Shown one piece after another: positions 55,734-64,000 of a DNA stretch of 64,000 nucleotides (position 1 is the stretch's first letter; every line of letters starts with the position of its first letter). The DNA is taken from contig NZ_LAPV01000159.1 of NCBI RefSeq assembly GCF_000971275.1, forward strand, positions 55,152 through 119,151. Reading direction: 5' to 3'. Below the pieces are notes generated by a model. The model saw only the letters and a list, made by a program, of their open reading frames with translations. It did not search any database and was not told the DNA's origin. Made by a program: the position numbers and the translations under genes. The DNA comes from Devosia psychrophila. GTDB taxonomy: Bacteria; Pseudomonadota; Alphaproteobacteria; Rhizobiales; Devosiaceae.

Positions 55734-56105
55734 GTGATCCTGGCCACCGTCGCCAGCTACGCTTTTGGCGCAGCCTGGTATGTGGGCCTGTCCAGGCAAT
55801 GGATGGCCGCTCTCTACCGCACCAAGGAACAACTCGGCGTCGGCTATACGCCGTTCATATGGTCAGCGGTGGTCGAGTTGGTGATGGCCTATTTCCTGGC
55901 GCTGCTGACGCCCCTAATGGTAGGCGATATCACCGCGGCCAGCGGGTTGATCGTTGCGGCGCATCTGTGGTTTGGCTTCGTGCTGACCAGCATGATCATG
56001 AACCACCGCTATGAAGGCATGAAGTGGTCGCTGACCGTCATCGACAGCCTGCACCTGCTCGGCGTGTTGCTGATCCAGGGCGTGGTGATCGGGCTTTTCG
56101 GGTAG
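55734..56105 (+). CDS. DUF1761 family membrane protein
   Basis: A protein of about four membrane helices of the DUF1761 family (LATVASYAFGAAWYVGLSRQWMAAL; VVELVMAYFLALLTPLMVG; AHLWFGFVLTSMIMNHRYEGMKW; LLGVLLIQGVVIGLFG). Its function is unknown. The earliest standard start is the GTG at 55734, but family members begin with an NW-x-A-V segment that here is encoded upstream (SYLAVNWLAVI, from about 55701) with no standard start codon and a strong GGAAGGA ribosome site at 55690-55696. The true start may be non-canonical. Confidence 0.85.
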   Translation: MILATVASYAFGAAWYVGLSRQWMAALYRTKEQLGVGYTPFIWSAVVELVMAYFLALLTPLMVGDITAASGLIVAAHLWFGFVLTSMIMNHRYEGMKWSLTVIDSLHLLGVLLIQGVVIGLFG

Positions 56106-56109
56106 GGAA

Positions 56110-56730
56110 CTAGCTCTCGACCACGATCGGCGGCATGTGCTTGGGCTCGGCCTCTGGCGCGTATTTATTGAGCAGGCTGACCTGGCTGATCGAAAAGATC
56201 ACGGTTAGCGGCATGACGCCCCAAACCTTGAAGGCGACCCAAGTGTCGGTGGTGAAATTGCGCCACAGGATTTCGTTGACCACGGCCAGCACCAAGAAGA
56301 ATACGCCCCAGTTGAGCGTCAGCTTGCTCCAGCCCTGTTCGCGCAGCTTGTAGACGTCGCCAAACACATATTTCAGCAGCGACTGCTTGAACACCAAGCC
56401 ACCTAGAAGCACCGCCGCAAACAGCGAATTGGTGATGGTCGGCTTGATCTTGATGAAAGTGTCGTCCTGCAACCAGAGCGTCAGCCCGCCGAACACCAGC
56501 ACCACGACCCCGGTCACCAGCGGCATGATAGCGATCTTCTTGAGGATGAACCAGGTCAGCACCAGCGAGATGACCATGGCACCCATGAACGCGGCGGTGG
56601 CGACGAAAATGTCTGCGCGCGCGTTGGCAATGAAGAAAATCACGAGCGGTCCGAGTTCAAGCGCCATCTTGATGATCTGGGGGCGCAATTCCTCCCAGTT
56701 GATCTCGGGCTCGGCAGTTTTCTCGGTCAT
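56110..56730 (-). CDS. yciB: Septation protein A / intracellular septation protein YciB
   Basis: A 206-residue inner-membrane protein with five helices of the IspZ/YciB family ([109 protein letters not shown]). It takes part in cell-envelope and division functions. The ATG at 56730 (MTEKTAEPE) is used. It lies downstream of ftsY across a 193-bp gap on the same strand, a usual alphaproteobacterial order. Confidence 0.93.
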   Translation of the reverse strand: MTEKTAEPEINWEELRPQIIKMALELGPLVIFFIANARADIFVATAAFMGAMVISLVLTWFILKKIAIMPLVTGVVVLVFGGLTLWLQDDTFIKIKPTITNSLFAAVLLGGLVFKQSLLKYVFGDVYKLREQGWSKLTLNWGVFFLVLAVVNEILWRNFTTDTWVAFKVWGVMPLTVIFSISQVSLLNKYAPEAEPKHMPPIVVES

Positions 56731-56922
56731 GGCTTCAGAACTCTTGTGTGCGACGCAGGCCGCAATGTGAGGGCAACGGCTCATGCATGCAAGGCGGGAT
56801 AGTCCCCAAGCATGGTAAGATTGCGGCTATGGCCTGACGCGATTTGCCCCGCAACTCGCCGGCCATAACTGCCTGGCGCAAGCTTGACGTGAAAAAAACG
56901 GTACCCACTTTTCGCAGCTTGC

Positions 56923-58143
56923 CTAGTCGGTCCGGGCAATGGCCCGCGCAAACTCGCTGGCCGTAAACGGTTCGAGATCGCCGACGCTCTCCCCGACGCC
57001 GATGAAATGCACCGGCAGACCGAACCTTTTGGCAATGGCGACCAGAATGCCGCCGCGCGCCGTACCGTCGAGCTTGGTCATCACCAATCCCGTAACGCCG
57101 GCCCGCTTTCCAAAGATTTCAACCTGCTTCAGCGCGTTCTGGCCGGTGGTGGCGTCCAGCGTCAGCAGCGTAGCATGCGGCGCGGTCGGGTCGACCTTCT
57201 TGATGACGCGGATGACCTTTTCGAGCTCACCCATAAGTTCTTCGCGGTTCTGCAGGCGGCCGGCGGTGTCGATGATCAGGATATCGCGACCTTCGGCCCG
57301 CGCCTGGGTCACCGCATCAAAGGCGAGGCCTGATGCATCTGAACCCGCGGGCCGGCTGATCACGGTCGCATTGGTGCGCTGGCCCCATACCTGCAGTTGC
57401 TCGATGGCGGCAGCGCGAAACGTATCGCCAGCGGCCAGCATGACGGACTTGCCCTGATCCGCAAATTGCTGCGCCAGCTTGCCGACGGTCGTGGTCTTGC
57501 CCGAGCCGTTGACCCCGATCATCAGTATGACGAAGGGCTTCCGGCTAGCGTCTATCACCAGCGGTCGCGCCACCGGCTCGAGCACCTTTTCGACCTCGGC
57601 GGCCAGCACCGCCCGGACATCGTCCCCAGACACATCTCGGTCGAAGCGGTCGCGGCGCAGGGTTTCGGTGATGGCGGTGGCGGTCTCCATGCCGAGATCG
57701 GCCTGGATCAGGATGTCCTCCAGCTCTTCCAGCGTCGCATTGTCCAGCTTGCGCTTGGTGAAAACCGAGGTGATCGAGCCGGTCAACTGGTCGGACGAAC
57801 GCTTGAGGCCCGTGGTCAGCCGCGCAAACCAGCTCTGGCGTGGCCCCTCGACCGGCACTTCCACAATGGCAGGCGGATCGATGGCCACGAATATCGTCGG
57901 TGCGGGCGCTTCAGCCGCCGCCTGTTCCTCGATTTCCTCGACATAGTCGGGCGTGGTTTCGGGCGGGCCGGGCAGGGGAGCTTGTTCCGGCTCAGCCGCC
58001 GGTTGTGGAACTGGCGGCGGCTCCACCGGGGCGGGTGCAGGCGCCGGCGTTTCCGGAACGGCCTCGGGCGGCGCAGGTGGCTGCACCACCGGCGTTTCGA
58101 GGCCAAACAGGCGCTTGAAGAATCCCGGCTTGTTGTCGGTCAT
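56923..58143 (-). CDS. ftsY: Signal recognition particle receptor FtsY
   Basis: SRP receptor GTPase at the inner membrane. The protein has 406 residues: a proline/alanine/glutamate-rich N-terminal A domain (about 15-90), an N domain, then the G domain with P-loop GVNGSGKTT (near 213-221), DTAGRLQNREEL and TKLDGTARGG, and GVGESVGDLEPF near the end. The ATG at 58143 is 14 bp after mtaB, so the dapF-mtaB-ftsY run is probably one transcript. Its partner ffh is at the right edge of the window. Confidence 0.96.
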   Translation of the reverse strand: MTDNKPGFFKRLFGLETPVVQPPAPPEAVPETPAPAPAPVEPPPVPQPAAEPEQAPLPGPPETTPDYVEEIEEQAAAEAPAPTIFVAIDPPAIVEVPVEGPRQSWFARLTTGLKRSSDQLTGSITSVFTKRKLDNATLEELEDILIQADLGMETATAITETLRRDRFDRDVSGDDVRAVLAAEVEKVLEPVARPLVIDASRKPFVILMIGVNGSGKTTTVGKLAQQFADQGKSVMLAAGDTFRAAAIEQLQVWGQRTNATVISRPAGSDASGLAFDAVTQARAEGRDILIIDTAGRLQNREELMGELEKVIRVIKKVDPTAPHATLLTLDATTGQNALKQVEIFGKRAGVTGLVMTKLDGTARGGILVAIAKRFGLPVHFIGVGESVGDLEPFTASEFARAIARTD

Positions 58144-58157
58144 GGGTGGTCTTTCAA

Positions 58158-59423
58158 TTATGCCGCTTGCCGCAGGACGTCGCCCACGAGGCCATCATTA
58201 TCGGCCCCTGTAACGTGAACCGCCAGCAATTCGCCCGGTGGCGATCCCGGCATGGCGACCGGCACGAACTGCTCGGTTCGACCAATGCCGCTATATTCGA
58301 CCAGCACGGTTTCGATCTTGCCGATTCGCGACGCATAGAGTTTGGCCAATTGCCTGTCACCTTCGGCACGCAGCAGGGCAGCCCGCTGTCGTGCAACCTG
58401 CCGGCTCACTTGGGGCATGCGGGCAGCAGGTGTGCCTTCTCGCGGCGAATAGGGGAACACGTGGAGATAGGTCAGGTCGGCCTCGCCGATGATCGCCAAT
58501 GTATTGTCGAACATCTCGTCGGTCTCGGTGGGGAAGCCGGCGATGATATCGGCACCAAACACCATGTCGGGGCGCAGCGACCGCAGCTTGCTGACGATTG
58601 CCAGCGCGTCGTCGCGCGAATGCCGGCGCTTCATGCGCTTGAGGATCATGTCGTCGCCCGACTGCAGGCTCAGATGCAGATGTGGCATCAGTCGGCGATC
58701 GCTGGCCAAGGCGTCATACAGCGCCTCGTCGGCCTCGATCGAATCAATCGATGAAATCCGCAACCGCGGCAGGTCGGGTACATGGCGCAAAATGGCTTGC
58801 GTCAGCTTGCCCAGCGTCGGCATGCCGGGCAGGTCCGGGCCGTATGAGGTTATGTCGACGCCGGTCAGCACCACTTCGCGATAGCCATTGCTGACCAGCT
58901 TTTTGACCTGTTCGACCACCATGCCCATCGGCACCGAACGCGATGGTCCGCGGCCGAACGGAATAATACAGAAAGTGCAGCGGTGGTCGCAGCCGTTCTG
59001 CACCTGCACGAAACCGCGCACGCGGCCGTCCATGCCCTCGATCAGATGGCCGGCGGTTTCGCGCACGCTCATGATGTCGTTGACCTGCACCTTGTCGTTA
59101 AGCGGCACTCCAAACAGCAACGGGGTGTAGCTCTCGGCCCGCATCTTGTCGGCATTGCCGATGACGAGGTCGACTTCGGCCATGTCGCCAAAACTGCGCG
59201 CTTCAGTCTGGGCGGCGCAGCCGGTGACGATGATGCGGGCGTCCGGATTTTCGCGCCGCGCCTTGCGTACAGCCCGCTTGGACTGGGTGACCGCCTCAGC
59301 CGTCACGGCGCAGGTATTGATGATGATCGCATTGTCGAGCCCGGCCTTCTCGGCTTCGATCTTGATCACTTCGGCTTCGTAGGCGTTGAGCCGGCAACCA
59401 AATGTCAGCGTTTGCACGGCCAT
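58158..59423 (-). CDS. mtaB: tRNA t6A37 methylthiotransferase MtaB
   Basis: A radical-SAM methylthiotransferase converting t6A to ms2t6A at position 37 of ANN tRNAs. The protein has 421 residues. The N-terminal UPF0004 cluster Cys are C10, C38 and C69; the radical-SAM CxxxCxxC is CDHRCTFC (145-152); a TRAM-like C-terminal part follows. TsaD, which makes the t6A substrate, is encoded 5 kb away. The ATG (59421-59423) overlaps the dapF stop region. Confidence 0.94.
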   Translation of the reverse strand: MAVQTLTFGCRLNAYEAEVIKIEAEKAGLDNAIIINTCAVTAEAVTQSKRAVRKARRENPDARIIVTGCAAQTEARSFGDMAEVDLVIGNADKMRAESYTPLLFGVPLNDKVQVNDIMSVRETAGHLIEGMDGRVRGFVQVQNGCDHRCTFCIIPFGRGPSRSVPMGMVVEQVKKLVSNGYREVVLTGVDITSYGPDLPGMPTLGKLTQAILRHVPDLPRLRISSIDSIEADEALYDALASDRRLMPHLHLSLQSGDDMILKRMKRRHSRDDALAIVSKLRSLRPDMVFGADIIAGFPTETDEMFDNTLAIIGEADLTYLHVFPYSPREGTPAARMPQVSRQVARQRAALLRAEGDRQLAKLYASRIGKIETVLVEYSGIGRTEQFVPVAMPGSPPGELLAVHVTGADNDGLVGDVLRQAA

Positions 59424-60298
59424 CAGGCCGCCACGTCATTGCGCGCCCAGATGCCGGAAACGGGGTCCAGCGTGCCGGTCCATTCGCGTTCGGCCGCGCC
59501 GGTCAGCACGACATGGTCGTCGTCGCGCCATTCGATATACAGGTCGCCGCCGGGTACCGTCACGGTGGCCGCGCGGCCGGTCCGGCGGGTGCGTGCGCCG
59601 TTTACTACGGCCGCGCAGGCAGCGGTGCCGCAAGCCTCGGTCAGCCCGGCGCCACGTTCCCAGGTGCGCAGGATGATCTTGTCCGGCGCCACGACCTGGG
59701 CAATCGAGATATTGGCGCGTTCTGGAAAGATCGGGTGGTTTTCCAGCATTGGCCCAAAACGGTCGAGCGCATAGTTCCAGACGTCGTCATGCACCCAGAA
59801 GGTTGCCTGCGGGTTGCCCATCGAGGCAACCGAGGGCGAATGCAGCAGCGGGGCGTCGATCGGCCCGATCTGCAGCTCGATCTTGCGGGTATCGGCAAAT
59901 TCCTCGGCCAGCGGAATATCGTACCAGGGGAACTTGGGCATGCCCATGTCGACGGTGATCAGCCCATCATCGCGTTCTTGCCCAAACAGAATGCCGGCCA
60001 CGGTTTCAAAGGTAAAACTTTGGCGTCCCTGCTCGACAGTCAGCGCCTGCACGACACAGCGCATGCCGTTGCCGCAGGCCTGGGCAAGCGTGCCGTCGGA
60101 ATTGATGATCTCGATATAGGCGACGGTGCCGGCCATCTTGGGATCGTGGATCGCCATGATCTGGTCGAACTTGGTGCCGGGCGCGGCATTGATCGCGATG
60201 GCTGCAGCAGAGGTCACCCGGCCGGTGCGACCGCGCATGTCGACGACGATGATCTGGTTGCCCAGGCCGTTCATCTTGATAAAGGGGACAGCGCTCAC
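59423..60298 (-). CDS. dapF: Diaminopimelate epimerase
   Basis: Interconverts LL- and meso-diaminopimelate for lysine and peptidoglycan synthesis. The protein has 291 residues from the GTG at 60298 ([14 protein letters not shown]); an ATG at 60313 five codons upstream is possible. The two catalytic cysteines are in QACGNGMRC and EACGTAACA, and the [14 protein letters not shown] motif appears as [12 protein letters not shown]. It is the first gene of the dapF-mtaB-ftsY run. Confidence 0.96.
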   Translation of the reverse strand: MSAVPFIKMNGLGNQIIVVDMRGRTGRVTSAAAIAINAAPGTKFDQIMAIHDPKMAGTVAYIEIINSDGTLAQACGNGMRCVVQALTVEQGRQSFTFETVAGILFGQERDDGLITVDMGMPKFPWYDIPLAEEFADTRKIELQIGPIDAPLLHSPSVASMGNPQATFWVHDDVWNYALDRFGPMLENHPIFPERANISIAQVVAPDKIILRTWERGAGLTEACGTAACAAVVNGARTRRTGRAATVTVPGGDLYIEWRDDDHVVLTGAAEREWTGTLDPVSGIWARNDVAA

Positions 60299-60564
60299 GG
60301 CAAGGTTCCGCAATGGGTTACTGATTGCTGGACACTATATGGCGGATGCGCGTGAAAAATGCCAGTCCGGCCCCGGTGCTGCCCCTCTCGCTTGCGGAGA
60401 GCGTGAGGAGCTGCGTAAAAATATTTATGTTTTGTAAGGGTTTCGCACTTCATGGCGCCTTAACCAGCGTTCGAGCTTGGCCGCGCCAAGGCCGGTCTGG
60501 TGAGCTAGTTTTCCGCCAGATGTAGAGCATCGACCCTCTGCCACAGCTTTCGGAGCCCGGCGCC

Positions 60565-61524
60565 ATGAACATGACCATGTTGACCGACCAGATCATCACT
60601 GACTGGCAGCCGCATTTTCCGTCCCTCTGGGGCAATCATTCGCTGGCGCTGTCGCATAGGCTCGTCAGCTCGCCGTTGTTTACCGACGATGCGCTGGCGC
60701 GTCTGATCGACAAGTCGCCGCGTGAAGCCTACCACGTCAATTACTCGCAGAAGACGCCGGGCAATCCGCCCAAGCGCCGCGAAGGTGAAATCACCGGCCT
60801 TACCGGGCATGAAGTGCTCGACGTGGTCAAATCCGGCAATATCTGGGTCAACCTGACCGCTCCGGCCAGGGTCGATCCGGCCTATGGCGCGCTGCTCGAC
60901 AGCCTCTATGCCGAGTTCGAGGACCGCGTTCCTGGCTTTTTGAGCTACAAGCGTAACCTGACCATCCTGATTTCCTCGCCGAATGTTTCGGTGAAATATC
61001 ATTCGGACGTGCCCGGCCAGAGCCTGTGGCAGGTCCGCGGCACCAAGAAGGTGTTCGTTTATCCCAACACGGCTCCGTTCATTTCCCAGCCGGCGCTGGA
61101 AAAGCTGATCCTGGGCCAGTTGCGTGAAACCGATATGCCTTACGAGCCGTGGTTCGATGACTATGCCGAAGTGCATATGCTCGAAGCCGGCAAGATGCTG
61201 CATTGGCCGCTCAACGGACCGCATCGCGTGGTCAACGAGAACATGCTCAATGTCAGCTTCACCACCGAGCATTGGACCGACGAGCTGCGCAAGCACTATG
61301 CGGTCAATTATGCCAATGGCTTCCTGCGCTCCAAGCTGGGCATGAACAGGCTCAGCCAGCAGGTGACCGGCGCGTCCTATCTCGCCAAGCTGGGCCTGGC
61401 GGGTCTGGTCAAGTTCAGCCCGCTCAATCCGCAGAAGAAGAAGGTCTACAAGGTCGATTTCCAGGTCGATCCGAGCGCGCCGGAAGGCGTGCGCGACATC
61501 GAAGGTTATTTCTTCAGCAAATGA
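60565..61524 (+). CDS. JmjC/cupin-fold 2-oxoglutarate-type oxygenase
   Basis: A 319-residue protein with a double-stranded beta-helix. The likely iron ligands are H146-x-D148 (VKYHSDVPGQ) and H220 (NGPHRVV), the usual HxD...H triad of JmjC-like hydroxylases. A basic KVFVYP strand could bind 2-oxoglutarate. No DNA-binding domain is seen. The substrate is unknown. Its stop overlaps the ATG of a CelD-like acyltransferase, so the two are made together. It is preceded by an A/T-rich upstream segment with TAAAAATATTTATGTTTTG. Confidence 0.8.
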   Translation: MNMTMLTDQIITDWQPHFPSLWGNHSLALSHRLVSSPLFTDDALARLIDKSPREAYHVNYSQKTPGNPPKRREGEITGLTGHEVLDVVKSGNIWVNLTAPARVDPAYGALLDSLYAEFEDRVPGFLSYKRNLTILISSPNVSVKYHSDVPGQSLWQVRGTKKVFVYPNTAPFISQPALEKLILGQLRETDMPYEPWFDDYAEVHMLEAGKMLHWPLNGPHRVVNENMLNVSFTTEHWTDELRKHYAVNYANGFLRSKLGMNRLSQQVTGASYLAKLGLAGLVKFSPLNPQKKKVYKVDFQVDPSAPEGVRDIEGYFFSK

Positions 61525-62735
61525 CCTTGTTTACCGCCCTTCCTGCAGCCGATGAGCGGGCGCGCACTCGTACCGCCAGTCGCTCCGCCGCCCGGGCTCA
61601 TGCCCTGCGCGTCGATGTGGTGCAGACCCGCGAGGCGTTCGACGCAATCGCCCAGCGATGGGAAGGCCTCGAGAACGACGCCGAAGGTGCTTTGCTGTTC
61701 CAGGGCAGCGGCTGGGCGCGCGCTATTTTCGATTTCGAAGCCACGCGCGGCAACACCGGTTTCACGCCGGTCGTTGCCACGCTCAATGACGGGCAGCGGC
61801 TCGTCGCGGTGCTGCCGCTTGAGCTGGTTCGCACCCGCCTCCGGAGTTTTTTGGCGCCGCTCGGTCATGCCTTCAGCCAATATTCCGATGCTCTGATCGC
61901 TACCGGGCTCGACCCGCGCGAAACCGTAAGCCGGCTGCTGCGCGCCGCCATCAGCGCCGCCCCTTGCGATGCGGTGAGCTTCCTAAAGGTGCGCAGCGAC
62001 AGCGTTCTGGCCAAAGGAATGCCGGCCAATCACATGGTCACCGGCACCGAACAAGGCGCGCCCTATGTGTCGTTCAGCGCCTTTGACGATTACGCGGCGT
62101 TTTTTCAGACCATCAAGCCCAAGACGCGCAAGAACCTACGCAATGCCCGCAACCGGCTGGAGCGCGACGGCGCCTTGATCCATCACGTCGCCGAAAACGC
62201 CCACGAGCGCCTCGGCGTCATCGAACGCACGCTGTCCGGCCGTGCCGAACGCCTCCGGGACCAAGGCCTGAGCTCGCGGGCCTTTCGCGACACGACTTTT
62301 GCCGATTTTTGCACCGCGCTACCGAGCCGCAACGACATGCCACTGATGGCGATGTCGCTGCTGCACAACGGCGAACCGATCGCCGAGCAATGGGGCTTCC
62401 TGCACAAACAGCGCTACTACGCCTTCATCGCCAGCCGCGATTTCGGCAACAGCGAAGAAAGTCCCGGCAAGCTGCACTTAGGAGAAGTGATCCACGCCTG
62501 CGCCGATGTGGGCCTGCATGGTGCCGACCTGATGGTGCCGGTGATGCCCTATAAGTTGACCTGGGCTACCGAAGTGATAACCGTCCGCGACTACGCCCTG
62601 CCCGTCACCCCGCGCGGCATAGTGTTGCTCCACCTCTGGGACAAAACCCTGCGCCCGCTATTCAAAAACGCAGTCCTCAACATGCCCAAGGGCCTGCGCG
62701 GCATGCTCATGAAAGCCGTCGGCCGCAGCCTTTGA
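61521..62735 (+). CDS. CelD/BioF2-like GNAT acyltransferase
   Basis: A 404-residue protein of the GNAT/CelD family (BioF2-like acetyltransferase). N-terminal part LRVDVVQTREAFDAIAQRWEGLENDAEGALLFQGSGWARAIFDFEA. A central basic FQTIKPKTRKNLRNARNRLERDGALIHH block is typical of peptidyl- or sugar-acyltransferases. The C-terminal half reads PLMAMSLLHNGEPIAEQWGFLHKQRYYAFIASRDFGNSEESPGKLHLGEVIHACADVGL. CelD-type proteins act in exopolysaccharide or cellulose metabolism. The start overlaps the oxygenase stop (ATGA at 61521-61524). Confidence 0.82.
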   Translation: MTLFTALPAADERARTRTASRSAARAHALRVDVVQTREAFDAIAQRWEGLENDAEGALLFQGSGWARAIFDFEATRGNTGFTPVVATLNDGQRLVAVLPLELVRTRLRSFLAPLGHAFSQYSDALIATGLDPRETVSRLLRAAISAAPCDAVSFLKVRSDSVLAKGMPANHMVTGTEQGAPYVSFSAFDDYAAFFQTIKPKTRKNLRNARNRLERDGALIHHVAENAHERLGVIERTLSGRAERLRDQGLSSRAFRDTTFADFCTALPSRNDMPLMAMSLLHNGEPIAEQWGFLHKQRYYAFIASRDFGNSEESPGKLHLGEVIHACADVGLHGADLMVPVMPYKLTWATEVITVRDYALPVTPRGIVLLHLWDKTLRPLFKNAVLNMPKGLRGMLMKAVGRSL

Positions 62736-62744
62736 GCGCTTTCC

Positions 62745-62773
62745 TTGACTCTTTACCCCCTTTCGCCTAAACG
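62745..62773 (+). promoter_or_regulatory. Candidate sigma-70-type promoter of ffh
   Basis: TTGACT (62745-62750), 17 bp, then TAAACG (62768-62773). The -35 is close to consensus, the -10 is moderate, and the spacing is ideal. Transcription would start near 62781, giving an ffh leader of about 165 nt with no gene in it. Confidence 0.5.
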
Positions 62774-62943
62774 CACGATATTCATCAGGCTTTGCTCCTG
62801 ACCAGCCGACCGGGACCCCTCAAGGGTATAAATCGATCCCGGAGGCCACCATCCGCCAGCGCGTTGCGCCCGCGGGTGAGCTTGGCGTTTGGACTGATGG
62901 ATCCTATCTCTGCCGGATCGACCGGCGGAAACAAGGACGGACA

Positions 62944-64000
62944 ATGTTTGACAGCTTAAGCGACCGGCTTGGCAAAATCTTCGAAGGTCTCCGCGGACGC
63001 GGCGCGCTCAATGCCGCCGACGTCGATGCAGCGATGCGCGAAATCCGCCGCGCGCTGATCGAGGCCGACGTGTCTCTCGAAGTCGTCAAGGCCTTCGTCG
63101 AACAGGTGCGCGAGCGCGCTGTGGGCGCCGAAGTCACCCGCTCGGTGACCCCCGGCCAGCAGGTCGTCAAGATCGTGCATGACGAGCTGGTCGCGGTGCT
63201 CGGTGCAACGGCTTCGCCGATCGACCTCAATGCCAAAGCGCCCGTCACGCTGCTGATGGTGGGCCTGCAGGGTTCGGGCAAGACCACCACCACCGCCAAG
63301 ATTGCCAAGCGCCTCACCGATCGCCAGAAGAAGAAGGTTCTTCTGGCATCGCTCGATACCCGCCGTCCGGCTGCCATGGAGCAGCTGCGCGTGCTCGGCG
63401 AGCAGGTTGGCGTCGATACCCTGCCGATCGTTGCCGGTGAAAACCCGGTGCAGATCGCCCGCCGCGCCGAGCGCGAAAGCCGTCTCGGCGGCTATGACGT
63501 GCTGATCCTCGATACCGCGGGTCGCACCCATATCGACGAAGAGCTGATGGCCGAAACGGCCGAGATCAAGGCCATCGCCAATCCGCACGAGATACTCCTT
63601 GTTGTGGACGCTCTTACGGGTCAGGACGCGATCAACGTCGCGCGCTCGTTCGACAGCCGCCTCAACATTACAGGTATCGTGCTGACCCGCGTCGACGGCG
63701 ATGGCCGTGGCGGCGCGGCTTTGTCGATGCGGGCTGCTACCGGCAAGCCGATCAAGCTGATCGGCGTTGGCGAAAAGATGGATGCGCTGGAGGATTTCCA
63801 TCCCTCGCGCATTGCCGACCGCATTCTCGGCATGGGCGACATTGTTTCGCTGGTCGAAAAGGCCGCCGAACACGTCTCTGCCGAAGACGCGCAGAAGATG
63901 GCGCGCAAGCTCAAGAAGGGCTCGTTCGATCTCGACGACCTGCGCAGCCAGCTGCAGCAGATGAAGAAGATGGGCGGGATGGGCGGGTTGATGGGCAGAT
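62944..64000 (+). CDS. ffh: Signal recognition particle protein Ffh/SRP54 (partial)
   Basis: GTPase of the SRP that binds signal peptides of nascent membrane proteins. 352 codons are present: N domain (MFDSLSDRLGKIFEGLRGRG; MREIRRALIEADVSLEVVKAF), then the G domain with P-loop GLQGSGKTT (107-115), DTRRPAAMEQL, DTAGRTHIDEELM and TRVDGDGRGGAALS, and the start of the methionine-rich M domain (SQLQQMKKMGGMGGLMG), where it runs off the right edge. A full protein is about 500 residues. A candidate promoter lies upstream. Confidence 0.97.
   Translation, partial: MFDSLSDRLGKIFEGLRGRGALNAADVDAAMREIRRALIEADVSLEVVKAFVEQVRERAVGAEVTRSVTPGQQVVKIVHDELVAVLGATASPIDLNAKAPVTLLMVGLQGSGKTTTTAKIAKRLTDRQKKKVLLASLDTRRPAAMEQLRVLGEQVGVDTLPIVAGENPVQIARRAERESRLGGYDVLILDTAGRTHIDEELMAETAEIKAIANPHEILLVVDALTGQDAINVARSFDSRLNITGIVLTRVDGDGRGGAALSMRAATGKPIKLIGVGEKMDALEDFHPSRIADRILGMGDIVSLVEKAAEHVSAEDAQKMARKLKKGSFDLDDLRSQLQQMKKMGGMGGLMGR

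Overview
The window is a 64-kb stretch of a high-GC alphaproteobacterial chromosome. The gene families and their order (DUF1674 beside htpX/rsmB, DUF2794, hemC-hemD-mitofilin-hemY, imuA-imuB-dnaE2 behind a GTTC-N7-GTTC SOS box, a TTAA-N7-TTAA CtrA-type box) point to Hyphomicrobiales. The overall protein style fits Devosia or a close relative, but that genus call is inference. I see no prophage, plasmid, intact insertion sequence or CRISPR array. Most of the window is core genome.

Layout. 1-5.4 kb (minus): htpX, rsmB, a heparinase II/III-like gene and purH, cut by the left edge. 5.4-8.8 kb: the SDHAF4-like DUF1674 gene, a lone Flp pilin, and the cytochrome c maturation block ccmA, ccmB, ccmC, ccmD, ccmG. 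8.9-12.5 kb: aconitase and a DUF1223 protein. 12.5-12.7 kb: a gene-free segment with an orphan minus-strand terminator and a long RNA-type helix, a candidate small RNA. 12.8-21 kb: DUF2794, GNAT, BI-1, thpR, two tandem IalB-like secreted proteins, a small membrane-protein pair (the second frameshifted), rlmN, a Pmp3-type peptide, a LysE exporter and argG. 21-25 kb: a PAS-GGDEF-EAL protein behind a CtrA-type box, and twin ferritin-like proteins. 25-31 kb: typA, dedA, a sigma-54 promoter with upstream palindromes, yggT, DUF167 and the proton-pumping pyrophosphatase hppA. 31-35 kb is the most accessory-like part: two families of palindromic intergenic repeats, an NmrA-like reductase, a DHFR-like protein, and a MarR regulator with twin operators facing a decayed cytochrome b561 gene. 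35-43.7 kb: a CPT-like kinase, soluble ppa, a TerB-like protein, the SOS mutasome imuA-imuB-dnaE2, and phhB. 43.8-48.4 kb: an orphan sugar-binding protein, a membrane GGDEF-EAL protein and a FeeM-like acyltransferase. 48.4-56.1 kb: tRNA-Thr(CGU), the heme genes hemY, mitofilin, hemD and hemC, then tsaD, gpsA, YciI, EVE and DUF1761 genes. 56.1-64 kb: yciB, ftsY, mtaB, dapF, a JmjC/cupin-type oxygenase coupled to a CelD-like acyltransferase, and ffh running off the right edge.

How the genes work together. Two heme themes recur: tetrapyrrole synthesis (hemC, hemD, hemY) and heme export and attachment to c-type cytochromes (ccmABCDG). Both SRP GTPases (ftsY, ffh) lie within 7 kb of each other. 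Membrane-bound and soluble pyrophosphatases are both present. Two complete c-di-GMP synthesis/hydrolysis proteins occur, one with a predicted cell-cycle (CtrA) input and one beside a possible acyl-signal synthase.

The best candidates for undescribed biology are the two predicted small RNAs (near 12.6 kb and, sigma-54-driven, near 27.8 kb), the binding protein / GGDEF-EAL / FeeM-like cluster, the oxygenase-acyltransferase pair before ffh, and the palindromic repeat families that supply stop codons or leaders to neighbouring genes.
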